This document shows, in pieces, positions 35,938 to 46,500 of a stretch of DNA of 64,000 nt. Numbering within the stretch: position 1 is the stretch's first letter; each line of letters begins with the position of its first letter. This DNA comes from Sporodiniella umbellata (Eukaryota > Mucoromycota > Mucoromycetes > Mucorales > Rhizopodaceae): contig JAIXMR010000004.1 of NCBI GenBank assembly GCA_025677835.1, positions 434,001 through 498,000 on the forward strand, read 5' to 3'. The position numbers and the translations under genes are program-made. The notes beneath the pieces were generated by a model, which saw nothing but the letters and a program-made list of their open reading frames with translations, had not been told where the DNA came from and did no database searches.

Positions 35938-36152
35938 ATGAATACTGAAAAAAACTCGTCTTGCGACTACACACAGCTACAAGAGTGTCTTGCAAAAAAC
36001 AGCAATGACCGCTCAAAATGCCTTAGAGAATGGGAGGAATTTCAACGTGCATGTCGAGAAAAAAAGTAAAGTTCTATACAAATGCACCTTTGCTTATGGG
36101 TTTTAGGCAACTCTCAAACGATAAAAGCGATTGCGAAGCTTGCAAAAAGTAG
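35938..36152 (+). CDS. cysteine-rich CHCH-like mini protein (COA4/CMC-type)
   Basis: A 57-residue protein from exons 35938-36065 and 36107-36152. The 41-nt intron is GTAAAG..TTTTAG, with phase 2 preserved. An in-frame TAA lies directly before the ATG. Cysteines are at 9, 17, 28 and 39 (CX7C and CX10C pairs around a charged helix, LREWEEFQRAC), resembling the twin-CX9C coiled-coil-helix proteins of the mitochondrial intermembrane space, closest to COA4. An extra CEAC pair ends the protein. Spacing is not the canonical CX9C, so the import route (Mia40) is an inference. It is transcribed divergently from CENP-X, with 264 bp between the starts. Confidence 0.6.
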
Positions 36153-36495
36153 AAATCGTCCAAAAAAACTCAGGCTATAGACAAAGAAAAATAGAGAGAG
36201 GGGATTTATAACATAATAACAATAAAGTAGCAAGGATTCATTTAGCAATTCTTTAACAACTACGTTAAGAGCAAATAACAAAGGCATTCACACAAAGCAG
36301 ACACGCTTACGCAATATACAATTGACTGAAAGGGGCCAAAGTTGCAGCTTTAGTACATACTTTCAATCAACTAGAGTATGCAATCTGGGTTGTATTGTGA
36401 CAATTGAAGGATTCAAGTCAACTGGTTTTCACTAAGACTTTTTAAGGCTACTGCGGAAACACCGCACCTTGGGTTTGTATTGATTTTCATTACTG
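36153..36495. other. convergent 3' flanks
   Basis: 343 bp between the CHCH-like gene (plus) and the SAM-domain gene (minus). AT-rich; nothing beyond presumed 3' UTRs is seen. Confidence 0.5.
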
Positions 36496-37447
36496 TCAGC
36501 AATTTGCCGATATATTTAATTTTGTTCTTTTGCGCTCTCTTGTATTCTTCAGCTTTTCTTCATATTTTCTCTTAAACTCTGCCAAATAAATATGGTAGTT
36601 CTATAAAATAAAAAATTAATTTGGTTTTCACCATAGACAAAACGCATGTTCGTACGCTTTACCCTAAAGTTTATTGTTTTCTCATATCCCATCAACGATT
36701 TTACATGTTTACTTTTTTCTTCTTTATCGTTTAGTTCATATATATGTTTTTTGTACGTGTTTAAATTACTCCAACAAGAGCCTATAGTACTACATGGCAC
36801 GGTGGTTTGATTCTTTGACTGGATATGTGCTGTACCTGAAAACGCAATATAACCAGAGGGAGAGTTAAGATGCGTTTCGAATCTTGAGAAACTAACAAGT
36901 AATCTCTCCCTTAGTGAGCGTCTTTCGTTTGTTGTATTTTTTAAAGCACCTGGGCTAACACAAGCCAATAACAAGTGATTAAATGAAGGGGCTAGTTGCG
37001 ACGAAAGAAGACCACTTGAGAAGATATTGCTTACGTTCGACGAAGGATTTTTTTCACCACATTCATTAGAAGGCGAATAAAGTGTTGTGGAGGAAACGAT
37101 GCTAAAAAAAGGATTCGAGTTAACAACAATAGGCTGGTTCTTTGGTATGCCAATTAGTGTTGCTAGCTCCCTTTGAATCACTCTTCGATGTCCACGTTTG
37201 ACCTTCATCGCTTCGAGATCCTCTTCTGTTATCTCTTGCACCTTAATTTGTTTATAGCAATGTTTTGGTCGTTAGAAGCATCTGAGAGATAAAAGGTGGC
37301 TTGTACCATTTAACTTACCGCAACCATTATGTCAAAACCCTCCTCAAGAAATGCCTTAATGTATTGATCTAGTCCGCATTTTTCCAAAAAATCAGCTACC
37401 TCATTTTTACTCATAGAAACACTGTTATGAATATTGCTGGACGACAT
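36496..37447 (-). CDS. SAM-domain protein with HMG-box-like C-terminal region
   Basis: A 270-residue model from three exons (37447-37319, 37241-36663, 36600-36496; all phase 0). Residues about 13-75 form a SAM domain: VADFLEKCGLDQYIKAFLEEG, then VQEITEEDLEAMKVKRGHRR and IQRELATLIG. The C-terminal part has HMG-box-like features: SPSGYIAFSG at the start, an IGSCWSNLN tryptophan helix, and a basic final helix (AEFKRKYEEKLKNTRERK). SAM and HMG modules are found together in some fungal proteins, and this would suggest a DNA-binding regulator. A further GTAAGC donor inside exon 2 means additional splicing is possible, so the middle is uncertain. Confidence 0.65.
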
Positions 37448-40185
37448 TTTTTCATAATAAATCCCAAGAGCAGTATATTTTCTTGCTTTCTTTTCCTTTT
37501 TAGCTGTACTAAATACAGGGGCAATGTATTTGTATAAAAGGGAGAGAAAAAGGAAAAAAAAAAAAAGAAAGAAAGAAAAGTACACAAATAAAAACAAACT
37601 GTAATTTCCTTATATCTGATGGCTCTGAGAAACAACTAACTGTTTTATTGTTTTTTTTTTCGTTTACACAAAGGATACTGTAATTAATTCAAGCTTTTGT
37701 ATTAAACAAAATATTTTTCTATTCAATAACTAACAGAGCTGAAATTTTCCTACGGTATATCCAGAAGCTTTTGTTGTGCAAGCAACAGAAGAAAACAAAG
37801 CGTGCCTTTATCTTCATGCATGTAAAAAAGACTAGAAAAAAGAATAAAAAATCCCCAAAAATAGGAGAAGCGGAAGTTTCCTTTTTTGTCTAAATTTTTC
37901 CAATTTTTCTTGTTTGCTCCAAGTAAAAATGGGAAGGCTGGCACAGTTATACTAAATGCGTACAGTTGAACGATAGGTTTAAAATTCTAGAAACAGAGTT
38001 GTCGATATGGTTTTTAGTTTGCAGGCATTATAAGCATAATATTACTTGCCAAAAACTGCAGCTTTTGACTGAGATGCCTTATAAAACTATCGATTTTCAG
38101 ACATTAGCTAAGAGTAGGCGTATGTTGCACTGTTTTCTGCTACGCGGATGACTCAAGTAAATAGATGAATAACATGTTTGTTGCTTAAATGTACAACTAT
38201 AGGCATTTATAAAACACTTAAAAAGAAGAGTTAATAAAGAGCCATCCGTAGGAAGTTTTGCAATGTTCGTATATAACCTGATGAGTCGTTTTCATTTGAA
38301 GATTACCAAACAGCAAAAATATGAGTTAGGCTTTCGGCCTTTGAATTGAACAAAATTTCAAACTGGTATCTAAAAGTGCTTATCTTTGAGTTTTACGTAC
38401 TAATGTGAGATAGCCTATAACTTGTGCTGAACCCACTTCTTGTAGCTTTGTTTATTCGAGAAAAATTTTGTGGTATATGTAATACGGCGACTTAAAAACG
38501 ATAATGTGCAAATGATACCTTTTTACCATATTATCGAGCATTTTGTTTTTTTTTACTATGGGCTCATAGAGGTTTAACACGTGTCTCTGGGTGCCTCTTT
38601 AACTAGTATGTTGGTATACATGCTTGGAAAATCAAGCGTATTAAGACTCTACCCTGATGCTGTTTTACTACGTATTTTTCAAGCCATATATAAGCAATAA
38701 TGCTACGAGATAGAGAATTAGAAGCAAGAAAATAAATCAAAGGCTTAGATTGCAGCTCTCTTTTGTTCAACTGCTTCATACAATATATATAAGCATATAA
38801 TGCTTATATTTTCAGAGCACAAACGATACAACAACAGGCTCTTAAAAAATAGATTTATAAAGAAGAAATGTCGTTTTTCTCCCTTTTGTAAAACTTCATG
38901 TCAATATATTATGTATACTGTCGCAGGGTATAATTGACACTTGATTTTATCTGAAAAAAAATCCTCTAATATAACCGTGATCTATATTGCGTGCGGTCAA
39001 AACTAAGTAGCTCTATTACATGAATATTCTTTAAAAAAGCGAATAGAAGCAGGTTGAATTTTTTTTCAAGGTATTGAAATACAATCTTTGCAACAATCGA
39101 AAAGGATCTTATTTCTACGACATAAATAAAATGAACAAACCTGGGCTGTAGAGTTAGTTAACAAAGATATAGATATTAATAAACAAGGTTTTTTTGTAGA
39201 TTAATACTAAACACAACTAACTGCATTTTCTTGCGGTTTTAGTTTATGTTTTTTGTATTGAATAACATTCATCTATTTGACTATATAGCATCACACTCAC
39301 TCCTTCTCTTATAGAGAACTCCTTTAAATTCTTCATAAATTTGCTTATTTGGGCAACTTTAGAAACAAATAGCACATTCAATGGCATTAAAATATAATGA
39401 ACAAACCTTTCTCAGATTACATCCGTGAATAACCAAAAAAAAAAAAAAAAAAAGTTTAGAAAGTCGCTTTATTATCTCTGAAACTATGTTTTTACAGCTT
39501 TAATCCATTTAGTATTTGAATATCCCTCCTTAAGGTTTTTCCGACTTTATTTATAAGCGTGTTTAGTGTAAGAGTAAAGTTTATCTTATAACACATGTAG
39601 CAGCACGGATTCATAGTGCTATTTTTTACATGAAACTCGTTCATAAAAGGCCCATATTCTAAAAAAAAAAATATGTGCTATCTTTAATTGACAAACAAGT
39701 GTGCTTGTTTGAAACTGTCTACTATTTTTGGGATAAGACCTTGTTGATTAAATAATTCATTTATTTTTTGGTTTTCTCCTGTCGCGTATAGTTAGAAAAT
39801 AAAACAAATAACACTAACTGTTCAAAAAAGGTATAGCGAGACAATTGTTTCTTATGTATATTATATTTGCTTCTTTTTATTAAACAATATATTCAATCTT
39901 TAATTAAGAGACGTACACAGGAGAAAAGTAAAGGAAGATGAAAAGAAAAAGCATCCTTTTGCCAGATTTAGCTGATTTAAAAGTGCCGAGTAATGAGAAA
40001 AAAAGATCGAGTGGGTATACGGGTGCATAAACCGATCTTCGTCTTAAAACAAATTCAAGAAAGCATGCTGTATATAGCTAAAAAGGGAGACACAAGCAAA
40101 CCATTGTTTTGGCTATATAAGCCTGATACTAATTTTTCAAATATTTGTCTTCTGTTTTTTACTTTTGCTATTGTTCTTTCTTAAT
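37448..40185. other. 2.7 kb gene-poor interval
   Basis: No firm gene. A minus-strand frame at 37944-37750 encodes about 64 residues (GANKKNWKNLDKKG and a hydrophobic stretch) but lacks an ATG at its head. A plus-strand frame starting near 39938 (MKRKSILLPDLADLKVPS, about 30 residues) precedes the LIM gene, yet no acceptor joins it to the LIM exon. A run of 18 A is at 39435-39452. Confidence 0.4.
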
Positions 40186-40445
40186 ATGGATATCTGCGAA
40201 AACTGTGACAGAATAGTATATGTGATTGAAAAAGTCGAGGTCAATGGACGCTCCTATCATAAAAACTGTTTCAAGGTAGAGACCAAGTCTCCTTTTGTTT
40301 TACTAAATCTTAGTAGTGTAAAGGAAATGGATGCCGGTTAACTATAGCAAATTTTTATTATCACGCAGGATGCCTTTTTTGCCCACGACACGTCCCAAAA
40401 TTTTACGAACTATTTTCTTTAAAAACAATCAAAGCAATATACTAA
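40186..40445 (+). CDS. minimal single-LIM-domain protein
   Basis: A 72-residue protein from exons 40186-40275 and 40317-40445, joined across a 41-nt intron with TACTAA branch site; phase 0. The first zinc finger is CX2C-X17-HX2C (ICENCDRIVYVIEKVEVNG..YHKNC). The second half reads CRLTIANFYYHAG and then CLFCPRH, matching the LIM consensus ending CX2H. Cys31 to Cys36 has spacing of four instead of two. LIM domains are protein-interaction zinc fingers in cytoskeletal and nuclear adaptors. With one LIM and almost nothing else, it would act as a small adaptor. A fragment of a larger decayed gene is the alternative. Confidence 0.6.
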
Positions 40446-42890
40446 TTAAAGCATAATAATCAATCTATTGTTGTTGTTTTTATTTATAAAGCTAAGTCAG
40501 TTTTAAATCTCGCGACCGGATTGCGGGCATGTCACTGTGTGGAGCCGTTTGATTTTCTCTATATCTATTGCCGATATATTTCCTGTTACAGTGTAAATAT
40601 TAGACCTTGCGATAAAGTAGGCCCACTCAGGGCGGAGTGTATTGCAATGCCGTAACCAAAGCTCTTTCTACCTAATGTTTGAGAAGGGGCAGCTTGTTGT
40701 TTAAACCAAAATATAACAATATATACTATAGTGTGTTTGGCTAAAAACGGAAAGTGGCAAAGATTTTAATCCAAAGCTGTAAATGCCAAAGCTTTTACTA
40801 ACAGATAACAGAACAAAACTCACAAGCAATAAAAGTTTATACTTGGCTACCCTTGTAAACGTCACTTGCGACACCTTGACTCGAGTTGCACACCAAACAC
40901 TTTGAGTAGCACCGTTTGAAAAGCAGGTGGTGTTTTCAAACATATAACGAGCATTTTATGAAATTGGCAATTTTCAGTTTTTGTCTATACACGATTTATA
41001 ATCCAGAGCCAGTTTTTGGTAAAACAATGTAGCCTTTGCCAAGTTGCTCGATCACAAACATTTTCTTCAGAGAGACGTTTTGAATGTTCTTACGCTACTC
41101 TTATTTTTTTTTTTTTTGAATGTTTAGTTTTTGTTGTTGTTTTTGTCAAGCAACTGCAGTCTTATATCCCTTGTTTCTTTTTTTGTAAATATTTTATTTG
41201 AAATTACCTTAGTTTTTAAATTTAAGAAAGCATTCAAAATTAAGAAATTTACTTAAAATTAATAGGAATTCAACACCATATATATGTTTAAATGAGATGA
41301 ATAGTTTAAAGAGATGAATATGATAGTTTAACTTTTTTTTTTTTAACAAGATTTTATTTGCTAATAATAGACACACTATTAAATCAAATTATTTTAGTTG
41401 TCAGTGAAACGTCTCTCTCAGGAAGAAATATAGTGATCTTGAGGACAATATAATGTTTGTGTGCACCTAGATAAAGCGAACAAAGTATTGATTTGACCCG
41501 GCAATATCAAGCTTTTGTCTTGAAATATAATCAATATGGGAAACGCCAGCTTTAAATCTAAACCAACATGTACAGTCGCTGGTTTTGAGGGTAATAATTA
41601 GCAGACTTTGTACTATTTTTATGGGCTTTTTTGTTTTCATTACAGTGTTTCTCGATATCACTCACATAGATCTCAAAAGCAAAGCCTACCGTTTAGTTGC
41701 TCTGTAGGATTTTACTCCTAATTCCATATCATACAGGATTGCTTTTAAGTCTCGCTTAAAAGGTTATCTAGTACCCTGGCCTGTACAACCGTTTACAAGC
41801 TTCAAATTTTGGATTTGATCAAACTGTTTATTAATGACGAGAGACACTAAAGCTATTTATATGGAGCATTTCTCTTGTGTCCGTTTACGATATTTTCTTT
41901 TCAATAGTTTTATTAATGGGGGATAATCTTATCTGTGTAATTGGATTAGCGTCTAACAAGTGTAATAACTTAATAGATGACTACAGCCAATACACTTGCC
42001 TGTGCATAAAGCACAAGGCAATGTTTCAATCGTGGGGATGAGTAGCGCGATAGTGCCCATTGATAAAGATTCGCAAATACCACGACTCTGCTCATACCCG
42101 TAGTTTAAGAAAAAAAAAAAACTGTTTCAAAACCACCACTTTACTTTTATATTTTTTCTGACTTTGAAACAAGAAAAAATTTTCGGGCTGAGTGTAATAC
42201 TCGTTACACCCTACCTATTCGAGCAATAAGTTCTGATTTTGAGAAAAGGCGTGTCATGCTTAGCCTTGTCTAGCATATAAAGTCACAACAGTAAAAAAAA
42301 TACACAGCAGTTACTTTATAATAGTGCTGAAAATTCGAGTTTAGAGTTTGAAGTCATTTACTGAGACCCTCAAAAAGTAGAACTTATTACAAATTGAGAG
42401 CTCTCTAGCTCAAGATTCAAGTACTGCACATTAAAGGTTTGCAAATTTTTTTTTTTTTCAAAAAAAAAGACCGATTAATTAGAGCATCAAAAATAGCTCT
42501 GATCGCGCTTCTATTAAAAGTTTATCAAACTGCGTTAAGTTGCTTTAAACAAAATCGATGCCCGTATTTAACTAACCTAGTTTTCGAAGTTTCATTGAAT
42601 CACAAGTACGTAACGCGTCAATAAAGATTAAAGGGATTAAAGTGCTCGAAGGTATTAGACTACTTTTGGATATACCTTTTTAAATAGAGCTGAAATGGTA
42701 AAACAAGAATCGTTGTACTAATTTGGACATTGTTGTAGGTTTTGAATAAAATTTTGGGGGCAAATATAGAAGCAACATCCTGAAACTTTTACTCAAAACT
42801 GCAACTATGACCGAATCGTGCAGCTCAAAAAAAAATATAAAAGAAAGGTGTACTTTCTCTGCAAAAAACAATAATAAAAAAAAAGCAAAA
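40446..42890. other. 2.4 kb gene-poor interval
   Basis: AT-rich sequence with short unconnected frames and T/A runs (for example 41104-41117, 42109-42121, 42448-42468). A slightly GC-rich stretch at 40510-40640 shows no recognisable coding content. Nothing supported. Confidence 0.45.
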
Positions 42891-43374
42891 ATGCAAAACG
42901 GAAGCCTTTATTTCATTAAGAGTCAACTCAATGGTCGTGTGCTTGATGTACAAGATGGATCTACCAAAGTATAGTAAAGCAGTCTTTATTATGCGTGAAA
43001 AATAGTTAATTTTTAAATAGGATAATACCAACGTAATTGTTTACAGACAAAAGGAGCATGACAATCAGAACCAGCTTTGGCGTTTCGAAAACGGATATTT
43101 GATCAATGCAAAATCTGCTAAAGCGCTAGACATCCGCGGTGGCCAAATGGATTCTGGTTCAAACATTATCCAATATGCTCAAAAAATGTCTGAAGAAGCT
43201 TCCAATCAAAAGTGGGATATGGATAACGAGGGTTATATTTTTTGTCAAGCTCGTCCCGATCTGGTTTTGGATATTCAAGGCGCTGAAGACAGAGACGGCG
43301 CTCATGTTATTTTGTACAACAAAAGAAAAGGTGATATCGCAACCAACCAGCGATGGACTGCAGAATTGTCTTAG
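42891..43374 (+). CDS. ricin-B-type beta-trefoil lectin, stand-alone
   Basis: A 143-residue protein from exons 42891-42968 and 43021-43374 (phase 0). It is one beta-trefoil with three repeats, each ending in a QxW-type motif: NQLWRF, NQKWDM and NQRWTA. Repeats carry VLDVQDGS, ALDIRGG and VLDIQGAEDRDGA, the Asp-containing sugar-binding loops of the fold. There is no signal peptide, so it is probably cytosolic or leaves the cell by an unconventional route, like many fungal fruit-body lectins. No catalytic toxin chain is fused or adjacent. Sugar specificity cannot be read from sequence. Confidence 0.9.
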
Positions 43375-43527
43375 GGAATAAAATTATTAGTGCCTTTACA
43401 AATGGCCTTTGATATTTTTTATTATTACTTTCGAAAGAGCGTTATTTTTTTTTTAGTTTCTATCTATGTATCCAAATTTACGATGCCTCGTTAGTGTAGT
43501 AACTTTGTTCTGCTTCTCACCAGGTCA

Positions 43528-46500
43528 TCAGGAAGAGAAGGACCACCCAGGGGAAGCCAGTATATATATTTGATCTGTCTTTTTCAAAACCAAAGAAGGA
43601 ACAGGATTGGTATAAACAAAAGAAAGATCGTTTCCCATGTTCTCGTCTCTCCCGCGAAGAAGACCTAAAGCTAGCGCTTCATGGCCTAAAATTAAATTTT
43701 CAAATAGCATAGAGAATGTTTTGTGTACAAAAATTCGTGGCAGTTCGACAAGCATCAGATGCCTGGAGTTTTTAAAGAGATAAAGCTGTGATTTGGGATT
43801 GGAAGTACTAGATATAGTCTCGTTATTGTATAGAGGTCCAGGCATTCCGCACAAAGCTTTGATTACAGATACAATATCAGGTTTGTAGTACGTCTGACTC
43901 AGTAAAACATTACTAAGTAGGCTATCTACAACTACATTTCCTGCTGCATAGGCTGGTGTATAGAAAACGTCAATTTCTTCAGCAACATCTTTTCCTTGCA
44001 GTAAGTGCATAAATCGAATATTGGATTTTTCCACTATAAGAAACAAGTCAGTTACTCTAATTCTTGGCTACCACTAACCTTCTTACCAAGATTTACAATA
44101 CAAGATGAGCCGTGTGGTCTGTTATGAAGCAATAAATCTAAGAGGTGGCTTGTCATACTATGATTGTTTTATGATCCAAAAAGAGAACTGGTAATTAGGT
44201 CCCTGTTCTAAATAGAGACATTTTCCCTTACACTGCAGGACTATCTGATGTTCTCTCATGTAAATCCAAGCACTCACTTTCGCTAAAAAATAAAATTTTT
44301 TAGTTAAGACTTTTGTTTTCAACACTCCTTACCTCATAACCACAATCTGTTTGGCTCTTCTAACGCCTGCTTTAACCAAATCTTCAGGATGTTGACAGTT
44401 ACCCTTATTATAGACATCAGAAAAAAAAAACATGTATATATTGTTTTCCTTACTAGCATAAAGAAAACTTTGGGAAATTGGCACACGGATTGAACTATGG
44501 CATCTGTAGGCTTAGATGTACATAAAAATACAATGTCTTGAAGCTCCTCTGGTTTCAGCTGTGGAGATCTTTTTCGGTATAAAAAATCAGTAAGTAGTTT
44601 CCTTGTAGAGTAATTGTTCAACGTACCTTAAGTTGAAGATGAATTTAAAGATGTTTGACACTTTCTGATGCATACAAACAACAACATGACCAGACATATT
44701 TTCGGCATTCTCGATAGTCATGCCACTCAAATCTTTTTGTTCATGAAGAAGGTAACATACAGGCGAAACTTCATGCTCTATATCATGGAATTCTAAAAGT
44801 GGAAGTTCGTCTAAATGACGGACTATTCTTCTGTTGCCAGTTAAAAGCGCCATACGAGGTGTAGGCAGTTTTGCCAACCGAAACCCTTTTTGAGAGGCTA
44901 CTGTCTGATTTGATCCTTCCGAGCGGGTACGGCGAACGCTTTGAGCGGGGTTCTGTAGCCCATTCTGCAAAGAATCATTGTTGTTCAAAGAATTGGTTTT
45001 GTCGGTAGAATTTGTTATTACGAGAGAGGGCTCTCTTGATAGCACGATGGATGAAGTTGAGCCACTTTGACCTGATGAAATACTATCAGAAGTTTGTGGT
45101 ACTTTAGTTTTATAAGTAGAGCGCTCTGTCATTTTTTTCTTGATTTTCTCTCTAACAAGACCCACAGTCTATAGAGAGAGTAAATAAGTAATGAGAATAT
45201 GTTTTAAAAAAAGATAATGAGTACTAGGTCATTAACATCGTTTAGCTCTCTAGGACTTTCACACATGTAAACGCATAAATCGTTAGATTTGATCACATAG
45301 TTGTTTTCAGGATTCAAAAGCATCTCTCTATGGCTTTGACCTTCCAAATGGGCTTTGACACCAAACAAGATAACTTGACACTCAATATAAACTATCTGTT
45401 ACAATAACGTTAACAATTATCTTTCTACTGACACAAATAGCGAAACCAACCCAAGCCGCCTCCTTAAATGTCAACCCTATTAATGCCAAAGGTGGCTGAT
45501 CCATATATATTTCGTTGCAAGAGCCGTCGTCTAATAAAAAAGTTCAATAGGCATACCATGGATTCTATTCAAAAATTTACCATATTGCGCTTGCCATGAT
45601 TCATCGTAGTGGTCCATTGGTTTTCTTTGGTGTAACAGATTGGTCAGTAGAGTCGAAGCCCCACGACAGCGACAGCTCATTGCTATTAAATACTGCTTAA
45701 ACTCCCTTACGCAAATGATCTCCTTTGCCATCTTCTGATAAACCGCTGTATAGGGTGAAAGATTATAAGAATATATGTCAACGTTATGAACTACTGTATG
45801 ACAATATAAAGACCATAATCTGACTGTGTTTCTTTCATCCTCTTTCTGGAAGTTAGAGGCATGTTCATCTATAAGGTTTGACAGGAGAAAAAAATTAGTT
45901 GCTTTCATTTGCAGTACAAGTCAAACACGCTCACCTGAAAGTGTAAAAATAGCAGATGCTGATCTTGCTTGCTATTTAGATAATAAGTCAATGAATGAGA
46001 AACGTTCAAAAAACAATGAAGGTCCTACCACTCTTAATAGTGTTTTTTCATCCTTCGGTATACAAAAAAAGAAAATACAGTAAAAACGATATATTAGTTA
46101 GCAGTGTTGTTAATGTAACCGTAAAACCTACTAGCTCGGAGCCATGAATGAACTGGATTCGGTGGCCCCACATAGAGTTTCTTTCCAAAAATTTCAATTC
46201 TTCATTGGGTTTGTTGATGTCTAAAAATATCACGTTGAGGTGGGGCTCTGTGTTTTCCTGTTATAAAGTTTTTAGCCTACGCATTTTTTTAAAGGTTTTT
46301 ACTTTATTCAAAAAGCCATCCAAAATATCTGTAACTTGTTCAGCTCGAAAGGATCCAACAATTAATATAAATGGTGTTGATGAGTCTGATACATATCCAC
46401 CCCAATCTAAACAAATTCAGAATGCAAAAAACTCTGGATTTTCATATGAGTTAGCTTACCATTTCTTTTTCGTAATGTACTTAAGGCGTCGGCAATTAGA

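Noticed and set aside
44158..44231. Channel exon reading LFLDHKTII
   Set aside because: It leads to a stop; the acceptor at 44158 gives VMTSHLLDLLLHN, which fits the BK family, so this part is intron.
45936..46028. In-frame TAG interrupting the channel (DLLSK stop QARSASAIF)
   Set aside because: The DLLSK part is intronic; using the exon at 46052-46029 and the acceptor before 45971 gives a clean frame.
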